A stretch of 64,000 bases of DNA from contig DASPFY010000009.1 of the NCBI GenBank assembly GCA_035620895.1, positions 136,851-200,850 on the forward strand, written 5' to 3'. Shown piece after piece: positions 8,823 through 17,236 of the stretch. Numbering within the stretch: the first letter of the stretch is position 1; every line of letters begins with the position of its first letter. Below the pieces are notes generated by a model. It ran no database searches and was not told where the DNA came from. It worked only from the letters and a program-made list of their open reading frames with translations. The stretch comes from TA-21 sp035620895. GTDB taxonomy: Archaea; Thermoproteota; Nitrososphaeria; Nitrososphaerales; Nitrososphaeraceae. The translations under genes were made by a program, and so were the position numbers.

Positions 8823-9575
8823 CTACCAGACATTTAAAATGTAAGTGGTGGTCTGATTCCATCCAACGGGTCCCGCAAATTCGTATCCGTGAAATGTGGA
8901 CAATGATTTTGTACTGTTGATGTCTCCCTTAACAATTAGTTCATGAGTACCTGGAGGTAATGGTTTCAGGAATAACCAATTTCCATCAGAAACAGACTGT
9001 GTAATCTGAGAGGTCAAGTTCAATATGTTGTTTTCAGGCAATGTAAAATTGAAGAGTCCAGATTGGACACGGTACAATTCTAGACTAGGGATATTATTAC
9101 CATCTAATGTTGCATGCATTCCAATGACAATGTCCTGCATTGTCTTAGCACAGTCTCTAAGCTCTTGTTCGGATTTTAAAGATGGAAACTCAGCATATGA
9201 ACACTCAGAATTTAAGAGCGTGATTAACAAGGCAGTACCTTGTGGTATCTCACACGTACGTGTAACCGGATGTTCGTAGGCTTGTGTTAGAAACCATACT
9301 GGGGATACTTGATTTTCATTGCAGTATTTTCCAGTATCATCATAAGATGGATTTCTGTCCAAAGGAATTGAATATGCCCACTGCCACCACTTAGCAGTCC
9401 AGTCAGAGTATGACGTGTTAAAAGGCCTTGAGTTTGCATCATAAACGAAATTCGAAACATTCATGTCAATATTATTCAAAGATTCTGTAGCCTCTGTACT
9501 GTTTTGGGAGAAGACAGCATTCACCGAGTACAATAAAACTAACATGACTATCAACAAAACTAATAATTTCTGCAT
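8823..9575 (-). CDS. Secreted protein of unknown function, 250 aa
   Basis: A signal peptide (residues 1-24, MQKLLVLLIVMLVLLYSVNA) precedes an extracellular domain rich in Asn sequons and with four or more cysteines (for example TGKYC, RTCEI, SECSY, DCAK), suggesting disulfides. Distinctive features are WTAKWWQWAYSIP (about residues 59-71), VSPVWFLTQAY and LPPGTHELIVKGD near the end. I have an impression that this WWQW family recurs in thaumarchaea and some soil bacteria, but no function is known to me. ATG start at 9575. Confidence 0.72.
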   Translation of the reverse strand: MQKLLVLLIVMLVLLYSVNAVFSQNSTEATESLNNIDMNVSNFVYDANSRPFNTSYSDWTAKWWQWAYSIPLDRNPSYDDTGKYCNENQVSPVWFLTQAYEHPVTRTCEIPQGTALLITLLNSECSYAEFPSLKSEQELRDCAKTMQDIVIGMHATLDGNNIPSLELYRVQSGLFNFTLPENNILNLTSQITQSVSDGNWLFLKPLPPGTHELIVKGDINSTKSLSTFHGYEFAGPVGWNQTTTYILNVW

Positions 9576-9786
9576 GCGAGATACACATCAATATATCATA
9601 TGAACTTTAAGATGTTATGTTAATTATAAGGATCATTATTTTTAATTTTAATTTATTTTCAAGTCTAGTAATGAAATAAAATTCTCAAGGATAAAATAAG
9701 TACATAGCAGGGACAAAATATTCTTTCCGAAATATTTATGTTTATATACCATACCAGCAACGTAAGTAAATTGGAGCTCAAGGTAA

Positions 9787-10005
9787 AGAGTTCTTAAGGC
9801 AAACGATCTTGCTGTTGTAACTACCGAATGGTCATTCAATGGAACTGACTCTGATGGCAAGCATGTTCATATGTCCGCTAAATCTGCACACGTTCTACGT
9901 CAGCAGCCTGATGGAACTTTGCGATTTGTTATCGATAATCCTTGGGAACGGACTAATCCTCAAGGAGGAATAAAAAAATATTATCTATCAATAAACAAAT
10001 ACTAA
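9787..10005 (+). pseudogene. C-terminal fragment of a SnoaL/DUF4440-like protein
   Basis: An open frame of 72 codons without a start reads LKANDLAVVTTEWSFNG, then HMSAKSAHVLRQQ and DGTLRFVIDNPWE before TAA at 10003. This matches the C-terminal half of NTF2-fold SnoaL-like/DUF4440 proteins (the strand pattern W-x-F-x-G then R-x-x-DGTWRFVIDNP). An in-frame TAA at 9784 and the missing N-terminal half indicate a relic. Confidence 0.75.
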
Positions 10006-10023
10006 ACAATTGTCAGGTCTTTG

Positions 10024-10080
10024 GACGTCGGGATTTGAACCTTGCATGTACTAAGGTTTTATGCTTGGTATTTAGCTTTT
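10024..10080. repeat. Core-hairpin repeat, type T (tRNA T-arm-like)
   Basis: GGACGTCGGGATTTGAACC start, then the hairpin AACCTT-GCATGTACT-AAGGTT and the tail TGGTATTTAGCTTTT. Both sides of the stem differ from the copy at 57861 (ACCCT/AGGGT) in a compensatory way. Confidence 0.75.
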
Positions 10081-10466
10081 ATTCTAATGTCGGTTCAAAT
10101 ACTTGGATATTGTCATTACTTCTGTCGGACACGTATACACGTCCCTCAGAATCTATTGCAAGGTGTTCCGGGTCTACAAATTCACCGTCACCTTTTCCGT
10201 GAGAACCCCATTTTGTAATGAAATTACCTTGAGCATCAAATTTAAGAACTCTAGGTTGTTGACTTCACCCAGGGTCAGACTGTGGGTCTGTTAGATAGAC
10301 GTTGTCATACTTATCAATTGCAATATGTTCAATGTGACAAAACTCAGAATTTCCACTACCTTTAGAGCCCCACATCAAAATCGGGTTCCAATTACTATCA
10401 AATTTCGGGATACGTTCATTTCCTCTTTCATTCACAATAAAATTGCCCTTTGAATCTATTTCAATA
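10079..10466 (-). pseudogene. NHL-repeat beta-propeller fragment with internal stop
   Basis: A single minus-strand frame runs from about 10466 to TAA at 10079, interrupted only by a TGA at about 10270. It encodes about three NHL blades: FDSNWNPILMWGSKGSG, HIEHIAIDKYDNVYLTD, LKFDAQGNFITKWGSHGKG and DPEHLAIDSEGRVYVSD. Such secreted six-bladed propellers are common in Nitrososphaerales. The N-terminal signal and first blades are absent, so it is a 3' fragment and dead by nonsense mutation. Confidence 0.82.
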
Positions 10467-10500
10467 GTAGAATTAGGCCGTATGTATTAGTTGGTCGAGG

Positions 10501-10543
10501 CACAGAGGTTTGTGAATCATTTTTGACTCAATTTTTGTGCCCA
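10501..10543. repeat. Repeat module M1
   Basis: GGCACAGAGG then TTTGTGAATCATTTTTGAC. The sequence just before (TTTCAATAGTAGAATTAG) also recurs at 51678. Confidence 0.65.
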
Positions 10544-10646
10544 AAAACATGTTTTCCTATCCAGTAGCAGGAAATCGAATGTGCAAAGTTTGTTTTTAGG
10601 AAGATATATCTTTTGTATTTCATAGCAATGCACTGCGTATCCACTT

Positions 10647-10979
10647 TTACGTAATTTTGCACTTGCATCCTTTGCCCTTTAGTATCTCTAGCTGCTCGTC
10701 ATATGAGTTTATGAACTCTTCCTGAACTGACAGGCCAGTAGCATATACCCTATTCAAGTCGCTTTTGTGTTGATAGTTTCTTTTCTTCATTTCTATGACA
10801 AGCTCTTCATGCCTAAGGAATAGTGCTGCCAATTTCCCCTTCCATCTGATGGTTTCAGGGTGTCTGGAATAACCAGATTTATTTTGTGTCAGAATATTCC
10901 ACAACCCATGCAATTCACTATGCTCACCAAGAAGATGTTTCGTGCATAATTTATTTGCAGGAATGTCCCAGATTCTCAT
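10647..10979 (-). CDS. Pyrimidine dimer DNA glycosylase family protein
   Basis: 110 residues starting at ATG 10979. It begins MRIWDIPANKLC and continues HLLGEHSELHGLW, HPETIRWKGKL, ALFLRHEELVIEM and KRNYQH. This is the pattern of the Pyr_excise family (PF03013), the cellular relatives of T4 endonuclease V, which remove UV-induced cyclobutane pyrimidine dimers. The conserved N-terminal region, HLLGEH and the RH-EE segment are present; family proteins are about 110-150 aa. A longer upstream frame exists but overlaps the membrane protein gene at 11006, so it is rejected. It lies 26 bp downstream of that gene in an apparent operon with the CarH-like gene. Confidence 0.8.
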   Translation of the reverse strand: MRIWDIPANKLCTKHLLGEHSELHGLWNILTQNKSGYSRHPETIRWKGKLAALFLRHEELVIEMKKRNYQHKSDLNRVYATGLSVQEEFINSYDEQLEILKGKGCKCKIT

Positions 10980-11005
10980 TTCTATTATTTCACCAATTTG
11001 AGAAT

Positions 11006-11476
11006 TTAGTAGTATATCATTATTACAATACCTAATACTAATCCGTATATCAAATGTCCAATAAGACTGGCAATTGAAGGTAAATGACCTAACTGATGAC
11101 TCCATACAGAATGCCCCGTTATTGGTTTGTGTATTGGTGCAAGTGTGGCAATCCAGAGGGCAAATCCATACGCCACTGATAACATCAAGGTGTGATTCCA
11201 CGTTATGGGAATGTTTAAAATTGACAATATCAATGCAAACACAATACCTCCCAATGATCCATTTAGGAAATGCAGAAAGAAAATATATTTGAAACTTAGT
11301 TTATTTCTAGGAATATGGAAAAATCTAGTAGAAATCAATTGATTCTCATGCCATTCAAATACTCCCAGCAATCCCCATTTTCTCCATGATGGGATTTCGG
11401 TCATGGTCATTACCGCTGTAGCTACAATTCCTGAAACAAGACCAATAAAAATAGTATCTGCACCTGTGAAAATCAT
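11006..11476 (-). CDS. Four-TM membrane protein
   Basis: 156 residues with about four hydrophobic helices (residues 8-26, 66-88, 95-113 and 133-154). Between the first two is a polar loop with WRKWGLLGVFEWHENQ. Near the C-terminus is HSVWSHQLGHLPSI. Histidines are frequent (H43, H54, H70, H93 and later). Its start codon overlaps the stop of the CarH-like gene by four bases, so the two are translationally coupled. Function unknown. Confidence 0.72.
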   Translation of the reverse strand: MIFTGADTIFIGLVSGIVATAVMTMTEIPSWRKWGLLGVFEWHENQLISTRFFHIPRNKLSFKYIFFLHFLNGSLGGIVFALILSILNIPITWNHTLMLSVAYGFALWIATLAPIHKPITGHSVWSHQLGHLPSIASLIGHLIYGLVLGIVIMIYY

Positions 11477-12411
11477 TTTTTAATTGTTTCATTAAGTTTT
11501 GGTCCGTCTTTTGTTGCTACTCTGACACTGGGAAGAATACCACTTAACGTTGTCCCTTTCAAAAATTTTACTTTTTTGAGTTTATCATTTTGGCTTTTTA
11601 TTGTCATTGATTCAATTCCAATACCACCAACTAGTATAGGAGGAACACTTATCCTTGACTCTAGTATTTTATTTATCAATTTATTTGCAGCACCAATATT
11701 CTCGTCTAAAGTTATCGAGATCATAATCAAATCAGGATTATATTTACCTGCAAAAGTTATGATTGCATCAGAAGGAACAGAAGGTGCAATATTGAAGACG
11801 CAATAGCCTTTGCTTCTTAGAAAAGATTCGATTACCGTACATCCTAAACTATGATATTCACCTTCAGGTGTGCATATCAAGATCTTGTGAGCTTTTCTAT
11901 TCGATACAGGATTGCTTGAGAACCTTTCATTTATTATTTTTACAAGTGTATGCGCAGCATTACTACAGACATGCTCTGTGGCGACATTCAGTTTACCTGC
12001 CTTCCACAACTCTCCTACCTTGTACATCACAGGAGCAAGCAATCTTTCGTAGAACTTAACAAGTCCAAAAAACTGAGAATATCTCTCAAATATATCAATC
12101 AGAGAATTGGTATCGTTTCTTATGAGAAGCTCTAACATTTTCTCTTTCATAATAGAATCCTTTTTTTCTGCATCCGAAGAATGACAAGCAATAAATGTAA
12201 CTACATTTGGGTCCTTTTGATACTCTTTTGGGATATCCTCAAGTGCTACCTTCGAAGATTTACCCAGATATTTAACAATTTCTTGTCTTACTCTTCCATT
12301 CTTTTTATCCCATACATTTCTTACAAGATAAGCGTATGAATGACCTTTCACTTTTTTATCTCTGATAAATACCAAACTGATACACTGATCCCCTAATAAA
12401 TAACATAGCAA
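11473..12411 (-). CDS. CarH-like B12-binding (possible photoreceptor) protein
   Basis: 312 residues. Residues 90-165 form a B12-binding four-helix cap and 175-290 a Rossmann-type B12-binding domain. Two signatures are intact: W136-x9-E146-H147, the hallmark of CarH-type adenosylcobalamin photoreceptors, and E185-x-H187-x-x-G190, the cobalamin-ligating box. The N-terminus is not a MerR helix-turn-helix but an unrelated beta-rich segment (SYAYLVRNVWDKKNG, residues 25-39, then VRQEIVKYLGK), whose role is unknown. In CarH the cofactor is cleaved by light and the protein changes oligomeric state to switch genes. The overlap with a membrane protein and the nearby photoproduct glycosylase gene make a light or UV role reasonable. 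TTG start is uncertain. Confidence 0.8.
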   Translation of the reverse strand: MLCYLLGDQCISLVFIRDKKVKGHSYAYLVRNVWDKKNGRVRQEIVKYLGKSSKVALEDIPKEYQKDPNVVTFIACHSSDAEKKDSIMKEKMLELLIRNDTNSLIDIFERYSQFFGLVKFYERLLAPVMYKVGELWKAGKLNVATEHVCSNAAHTLVKIINERFSSNPVSNRKAHKILICTPEGEYHSLGCTVIESFLRSKGYCVFNIAPSVPSDAIITFAGKYNPDLIMISITLDENIGAANKLINKILESRISVPPILVGGIGIESMTIKSQNDKLKKVKFLKGTTLSGILPSVRVATKDGPKLNETIKK

Positions 12412-12485
12412 ATAATCGATTTAAGTGAAGTTGTCGGCGTTCGTAAGCAAATGACTTTTCCATCTTTAAACATTTTTAACACATA

Positions 12486-13943
12486 CTAAAGACAGTGAAC
12501 TCGTATCTTGTGAAACAGATTGTGAGATGAGGCTATAACCAAACCTGCTATCGCTGCTCCTATGCAATTTCGAATTGTCATGACATATCCTGGGGGTGAT
12601 GCAAGAACTGATGTCCCAAATATCAGATAGTAATTATCAAGGAGCCAAAATGTCAATGTAATCCATCCAATAATCCCAGCTATTATCGACCCTAGTCTGG
12701 CACCTTTATGTATAAAAAATAACGAAAGAGCTATACCAAAATACCAAAGGCCTGCCAATACCACCCAAATGGGCTGAAAGATTTCTATTCTCGCATCCAA
12801 AAAGTAGTACGTATATCCTATGATTGCCATGGCGATAGTAGAGGCAAATAATATTCGTTTATTCAAACATGAAGAAGTCCTCTCTTTTTTGATAATACTC
12901 TCATTTTCGGTTTGCTCATTTCTTGCTATTTTGATTGAGTTTTCAAAGTTCTTTAGGTGAAGTGGAATGATGTCACTAATAGAATTATCTTTTACTATTG
13001 CCTCATGTCTGAGACTATCGATAAGGGGTCGTGCAAGCGATGCTTTCACAGGTGTTATGAGATCAACCCAATAAGAAGAAAGTCTTGGTGTTAAGAATGG
13101 AATGATAATGATTTTAATCGATTTTTTGAGAGTATTACTATATCGTCGCATCATATCCAAGTAAGAGAGGATCTCCGGTCCACCGATATCGAATGTTTTG
13201 GACTTTGTTTCATTCGTTTCTATAGATCCGACCAGATATTCGACTACGTCATCAACCGCAATTGGTTGACATTTTGTCAATACCCATTTTGGACATACCA
13301 TCAAAGGTAACCTTTCTACAAGATATTGCAACATTTGAAAAGATCCGCCCCCTTGTCCTAAAATGACAGCTGCTCTAAATATTGTAACAGCAGCATTAGA
13401 TTTTTTTAGAATTTCACCTACCTCTTTTCTACTTTGCATATGTTTGGATAATTCCTGTTCGGGGGCATATGTTAAGCCCCCAAGATAAACAACTCTCGAT
13501 ACTCCGGTTTCATTCACTGCGCGGGCAAAATTTTCTGCAGCAACTCTATCGCGCTCAGCAAATTTTTTCCATTCCTTTGACGAACCTTCCATCGAATGTA
13601 TAAGATAAAAGGCAACATCAACACCAGTTAATGCCTTTACTAATTCAGTATAGTTTTGAACATCAGCTTGCACAAATTCCAAATTGTCTCTGTCATTCTG
13701 AAAATAGCTTGAAAGAGATTGTGCTTTTCTTGTCATACATCTTATACTCCAGTTCGTTGTGCGAGGTGAGTTCAATAACCTCCTAACAAGCCTGCGACCA
13801 ATAAATCCACTTGCCCCAGTGACTAGGATCCTAATTTTCTTTTGCTTGTTGGTATCGATACTGTTGTCAGTACCCATATCGAGTCGATTTAGTTTCAAGT
13901 CATTTGAGTCCATCTCATTCATTAGAAGTTTCAACGTAGTCAT
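12486..13943 (-). CDS. SDR-type NAD(P)-binding protein with C-terminal membrane domain
   Basis: 485 residues. Residues 37-260 form an atypical short-chain dehydrogenase/NAD(P)-binding domain: nucleotide motif TGASGFIGRRL (43-53), Asp in VQADVQN, YLIHSM and YLGGLTY, similar to the YbjT/SDR_a5 group in which the active-site Tyr-Lys pair is often lost. The last 130 residues contain about four transmembrane helices (from ILFASTIAMAIIGYTYYF onwards) instead of the DUF2867 domain of bacterial relatives. The enzyme is thus membrane-anchored; substrate unknown (quinone or lipid-linked compounds are possible). It lies 74 bp upstream of the CarH-like gene, same strand. Confidence 0.75.
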   Translation of the reverse strand: MTTLKLLMNEMDSNDLKLNRLDMGTDNSIDTNKQKKIRILVTGASGFIGRRLVRRLLNSPRTTNWSIRCMTRKAQSLSSYFQNDRDNLEFVQADVQNYTELVKALTGVDVAFYLIHSMEGSSKEWKKFAERDRVAAENFARAVNETGVSRVVYLGGLTYAPEQELSKHMQSRKEVGEILKKSNAAVTIFRAAVILGQGGGSFQMLQYLVERLPLMVCPKWVLTKCQPIAVDDVVEYLVGSIETNETKSKTFDIGGPEILSYLDMMRRYSNTLKKSIKIIIIPFLTPRLSSYWVDLITPVKASLARPLIDSLRHEAIVKDNSISDIIPLHLKNFENSIKIARNEQTENESIIKKERTSSCLNKRILFASTIAMAIIGYTYYFLDARIEIFQPIWVVLAGLWYFGIALSLFFIHKGARLGSIIAGIIGWITLTFWLLDNYYLIFGTSVLASPPGYVMTIRNCIGAAIAGLVIASSHNLFHKIRVHCL

Positions 13944-13980
13944 TTTGCGCTCGTATTTTGAATTATAGTGAGAGAATTGG

Positions 13981-14562
13981 CTAATTCCCCTTAATTCTGA
14001 CGTCCATAAGCTTAGACGCTGAGAGCTTTACTCCTGTCATTCTTCCTGCCAGTAATCCAAAGACAGCTCCATAGACTAGATGGAATAGTAGTGATGCTCC
14101 CAATACGAAATAATATAGTCCAGCAAAGTGATTTGCTATGGAGTGTGCATAGGTATTTGTCTCTGTGATCATGAATGTGTCTAGTTTAGGTTGAATTCCA
14201 AATGTTGCTAATGGAGCGAACAATATTGCCCATAAAGATATCCCGAGAAGTAACCCAAAAAATACTCCCCTTTTCATGTTGTATGGAATAAGTCTTCGCC
14301 AGAATAGTGCTATTTGTCCAAATATGTTACCAGCAACAGTACCAGTCAATGTATGTAATCCCAAACCAACGTATTGAGCGGAAACGGGGTCGTTAACACC
14401 CAGTGATAATCCTATTACTGCAAAAAAAGTTCCACTTGGTGTACCTGATGCAAAGTCTATGACTGCTAACAGTCCCGAAATTATCATAGCTGATATTAAT
14501 CCCGCAAGTGTACAGTATACTATTATCATTTTTGGTGTGCTATCTACTTTTTGTAGTTCCAT
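13981..14562 (-). CDS. Five-TM membrane protein (paralogue of 51738)
   Basis: 193 residues with about five transmembrane helices. Features shared with the protein at 51738: a first helix, a GxPxGxFFxxxGLxxG loop (GTPSGTFFAVIGLSLG), the YVGxxLxxxT second helix, a helix ending LWAILFAPL, and a C-terminal helix LVYGAVFGLLAG. These define a small paralogous family in this genome of unknown function, possibly related in layout to CbtA-type membrane proteins. Adjacent genes (SDR fusion, CarH-like) are on the same strand with a 37 bp gap. Confidence 0.7.
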   Translation of the reverse strand: MELQKVDSTPKMIIVYCTLAGLISAMIISGLLAVIDFASGTPSGTFFAVIGLSLGVNDPVSAQYVGLGLHTLTGTVAGNIFGQIALFWRRLIPYNMKRGVFFGLLLGISLWAILFAPLATFGIQPKLDTFMITETNTYAHSIANHFAGLYYFVLGASLLFHLVYGAVFGLLAGRMTGVKLSASKLMDVRIKGN

Positions 14563-14719
14563 AGCTTTATCAAGTCATTCATTGTATTTAAATTAATGCT
14601 AACTTTTTGCTCTAGTGCTAACTTATTAAGTCTTCTTTGATTGAGTAGATAAACAAATATCCAAAACTGTAATCTTCAAGGTAGAATCTTGAAGGGCTAA
14701 TCATTTTGATATAAATTCA

Positions 14720-14749
14720 CGCCCGGAGGATGGGTGCTGATATCAGTGC
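14720..14749. repeat. Core-hairpin repeat, type M3
   Basis: CGCCCGGAGGATGG then GTGCTGATATCAGTGC, a near-perfect palindrome (GCxCTGATATCAGxGC). Sits upstream of the DUF1326 gene. Confidence 0.7.
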
Positions 14750-14950
14750 TATAAGAAGGATTTTGATATAGTAACGAACTACTAATCTTAAACTTTATTC
14801 CTGACAAAATGAGTCATATTGGACTCATCGTTTGAGAGTCAAATTTAAAGTTGAATTATATGACTGATGGTTTCCATAGTGTTACAGTCCAAATAGCAGA
14901 AGATTGATTTAGAAAAATACTTAATATCCCTAATATCCTTTACACTAATA

Positions 14951-15583
14951 ATGACATCAACTCAAACTTCTATTTCGAAGTGGAATATGAAGGCCGATTA
15001 CGTAGAGACTTGCAACTGTGATTTTGGATGTCCCTGTAACTTTAATGGGTTTCCAACATATGGATTCTGCAGAGCCTTGACATTATATCATATCCAGGCA
15101 GGAAGCTATGATGATGTTAAACTAGATAATCTTGATGTAGTAACAGCATTCTCCTGGCCCAAGGCCATACACGAAGGTAACGGAACTGTACAGTTATTCA
15201 TTACAAAGAACTCAAACGAGCAGCAACGTAATTCTGTCATCACTATCTTTTCTGGTCGAGCCAAGGGAGATGGTCCATTCGCAATATTTGCATCTACCTG
15301 TAAATATTTTCTTGAACCTCAATTTGTGGATATAAATGCAAAAATAGATGGTAAGAAGAGTAGTTTTTCCATTCCAGATATAATGGATGTTCAAGTAGAA
15401 AGTTTCAAAAATCCTGTTACTGGTGAAGAACAGGATACAAAGATACAGCTTCCAAAAGGGTTTATATGGAAACTTGCCGAGGCGGCCAAAACAAAGCTAA
15501 TGCGTATATCCACTCCCAACTTGAATTTCGATGATTCGGGTAAAAATGCATTCTATTCAGTTGTAGAATTTAGTGGTCCTTGA
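14951..15583 (+). CDS. DUF1326 family protein
   Basis: 210 residues, soluble. The N-terminal CNCDFGCPCNFNG motif (residues 21-33) with four closely spaced cysteines and the following FCRALTLYHI are the signature of DUF1326, a family of uncharacterised proteins that may bind metal through this Cys cluster. The rest is beta-rich with AFSWPKAIHEGNG and SGRAKGDGPFAIFA. ATG at 14951; CTTAATATCC (14919-14928) about 27 bp upstream is a plausible TATA element, so the transcript may be leaderless. Confidence 0.85.
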   Translation: MTSTQTSISKWNMKADYVETCNCDFGCPCNFNGFPTYGFCRALTLYHIQAGSYDDVKLDNLDVVTAFSWPKAIHEGNGTVQLFITKNSNEQQRNSVITIFSGRAKGDGPFAIFASTCKYFLEPQFVDINAKIDGKKSSFSIPDIMDVQVESFKNPVTGEEQDTKIQLPKGFIWKLAEAAKTKLMRISTPNLNFDDSGKNAFYSVVEFSGP

Positions 15584-15684
15584 TTGGTTCTATCTTAATG
15601 AAGTGAAATAATTAGAGTTTCAACATGATGGTATCATAGTTTCAGTTAAAAAAACAAAAGGCAGGCAAACATAATATGTTTGGT

Positions 15685-15765
15685 AGAGGCATGGAGGTTT
15701 GTGAATCATTTTTGACATAAGTTTCGACCCCGGAGGGATATGATTGAATATCGTATCGGAACACT
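15685..15765. repeat. Repeat modules M1 + core + M2
   Basis: GGCATGGAGG-TTTGTGAATCATTTTTGAC (M1), then CCCCGGAGGG and the M2 hairpin TGATTGAATATCGTATCGG. Confidence 0.7.
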
Positions 15766-15801
15766 AACCAAATATTTGATTAAGATTATTCAAGGGGCAG
15801 T

Positions 15802-15960
15802 ATGAGAAAGAAGAGACGTTCTTTTGATGATATGATAATTGTGGTTGATGAATTCCTCGACAATATACTCCGGGACTTACAGTTAGAATCCAAGATAAAG
15901 ACTTACAAATATACTATGCCAAAGAGTAGGGACGCAATTATCCCTAGCGACAAGGTGTAA
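15802..15960 (+). CDS. Possible small protein, 52 aa
   Basis: An ATG-started frame of 52 codons (MRKKRRSFDDMIIVVDEFLD at its start) with a basic N-terminus and amphipathic middle. GGGGCAG lies just upstream. Codon use looks coding, but no family is recognised. Confidence 0.4.
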   Translation: MRKKRRSFDDMIIVVDEFLDNILRDLQLESKIKTYKYTMPKSRDAIIPSDKV

Positions 15961-16023
15961 ATGAAATTATTAGTGATCGCCTAACATGGAAAGTTAATAT
16001 ATCCAGGAAGACACATTCGTTCA

Positions 16024-16590
16024 GTGTTAAGTACTAACTCCATCAGGGTAACGATCTTTGGTCTATTAATTTTAATTATTATGAACATTGAACTCATCTC
16101 TTATCCGTTTGGGTTATATGTGGAGGCTACAACAGTAATAAAAAATAGCAAGGCTTTCGACACTGATGGTAATAAGACTGTCTCACCTCATGGCGCTAAT
16201 ATCTCGGCTACTTTGCCTTTGTTGGTGGTTTTTCCCCAGGGCAGTCAGATTTCACCTTTTGGTTTTAGTACAAACGCAGAGGGCAAACTACAAATCGAAG
16301 TTCTTTTCAATAAACCTGTAGACAAATCGACATTCATTCCAGGCACTAGCAATATCTTAGCGATGGAAACGAATTCAAACGCGACGGTTATTGTCAATTG
16401 GGATCTTTACAATAGGTTTTTGACTTTAGTGACCAATGATTCATTGAACTCTTTGTGTAATTTTGATCCTGATTGTAACTTTGCTTTAAGGCTTGATGGT
16501 ACAGGGCCTAATCCGATTAGAGCCGCGGATGGAAGTTTACTAAATGGGGGATTTGACGATTATTGGGTGGGGTTCGTTATCGTAGGGTAG
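16024..16590 (+). CDS. Secreted Ig-like protein, 188 aa
   Basis: An N-terminal signal peptide (about residues 8-30) is followed by a beta-rich domain. The stretch LQIEVLFNKPVDKSTFIPGT (about 88-107) and the following strands resemble bacterial Ig-like/SbsA-type surface domains, which often begin with F-x-x-PVDxxT. Two cysteines (SLCNFDPDC) near residue 145 probably pair. It ends WVGFVIVG. The start is GTG at 16024; an internal ATG at 16081 would destroy the signal peptide. Likely cell-surface or secreted, function unknown. Confidence 0.65.
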   Translation: MLSTNSIRVTIFGLLILIIMNIELISYPFGLYVEATTVIKNSKAFDTDGNKTVSPHGANISATLPLLVVFPQGSQISPFGFSTNAEGKLQIEVLFNKPVDKSTFIPGTSNILAMETNSNATVIVNWDLYNRFLTLVTNDSLNSLCNFDPDCNFALRLDGTGPNPIRAADGSLLNGGFDDYWVGFVIVG

Positions 16591-16693
16591 ATTTTTGAAA
16601 GAATTGATTCGCCTTCTTGATACTTTTTGTCTCATTATCAACTTCGTAACCAATTCTTGTTAACATTTTGATTTTCTGGCATCCGTGCCTGTT

Positions 16694-16930
16694 TTAGTCG
16701 GACAGTTCCATATCGTATTCAAACTTTGCGCCTCTGGTCTTTTGTGCTGTTGCCATAAATTCATCATCCTTAGTATATTTTGTAATTATTACTTTGTGTA
16801 CCTTTGATAGTCCATACTGTAACATCGCTTTTTCGTCAGCAAAATCCCTTATGCCCGTGTATTTGTCGTCATAATCGCTAGTTCTATGTATCTTTACTTT
16901 TATCTTGTTTTCAGCATTTTTCGTTTTCAT
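16694..16930 (-). CDS. Small basic/acidic hypothetical protein, 78 aa
   Basis: 78 residues, soluble, charged, with IKVKIHRTSDYDDKYTGI and a predicted helix AMLQYGLSKV before VHKVIITKYTKDDE. No cysteine or known motif. ATG start at 16930 with TTCTCCGGC complement (GCCGGAGAA) just upstream, an SD-like GGAG at suitable distance. Confidence 0.55.
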   Translation of the reverse strand: MKTKNAENKIKVKIHRTSDYDDKYTGIRDFADEKAMLQYGLSKVHKVIITKYTKDDEFMATAQKTRGAKFEYDMELSD

Positions 16931-17020
16931 TTTTTCTCCGGCTTAATTATTAGTACGCTTTCTCTCCTTAAGATGTTTTTGATTTTTTTCATCGCACTGA
17001 CCGTTGTTATTTTAACTGGA

Positions 17021-17090
17021 TCGGGACGGATATGACTGAATATTATAGAGGATCAATTTAGGGCCCGGAGGGATGAAGGACAAATTTGTC
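17021..17090. repeat. Repeat modules M2 + core + M4
   Basis: TCGGGACGGATATGACTGAATATT (M2) then GGGCCCGGAGGG and the palindrome GACAAATTTGTC (M4). A further T-arm-like piece GGGAATTGAACC lies at 17149. Confidence 0.65.
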
Positions 17091-17196
17091 TCTAAAAAAG
17101 GATTCAGATTCGCACAATCATAGTCATGGGAGTTGCGGAGTCAGTGGGAATTGAACCTAGATAGTAAGTGGGGTCAGCCATTTCGAGACAAATCAT

Positions 17197-17234
17197 GAGC
17201 CCGTCGGGATCCGATTGAATATTTAGTCGGAACC
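17197..17234. repeat. Core-hairpin repeat, type M2
   Basis: GAGCCCGTCGGGATC core then hairpin CGATTGAATATTTAGTCGG, ending GAACC. Abuts the 3' end of the multicopper oxidase gene. Confidence 0.7.
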
Positions 17235-17236
17235 TG

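Noticed and set aside
9648..9860. 70-aa minus-strand frame
   Set aside because: Lies mainly over a repeat-free AT-rich gap and antisense to the SnoaL-like relic; no protein-like pattern.
10980..11201. Upstream extension of the glycosylase frame (184-aa version)
   Set aside because: It overlaps the membrane protein gene at 11006 in another frame, and family proteins start at MRIWD.
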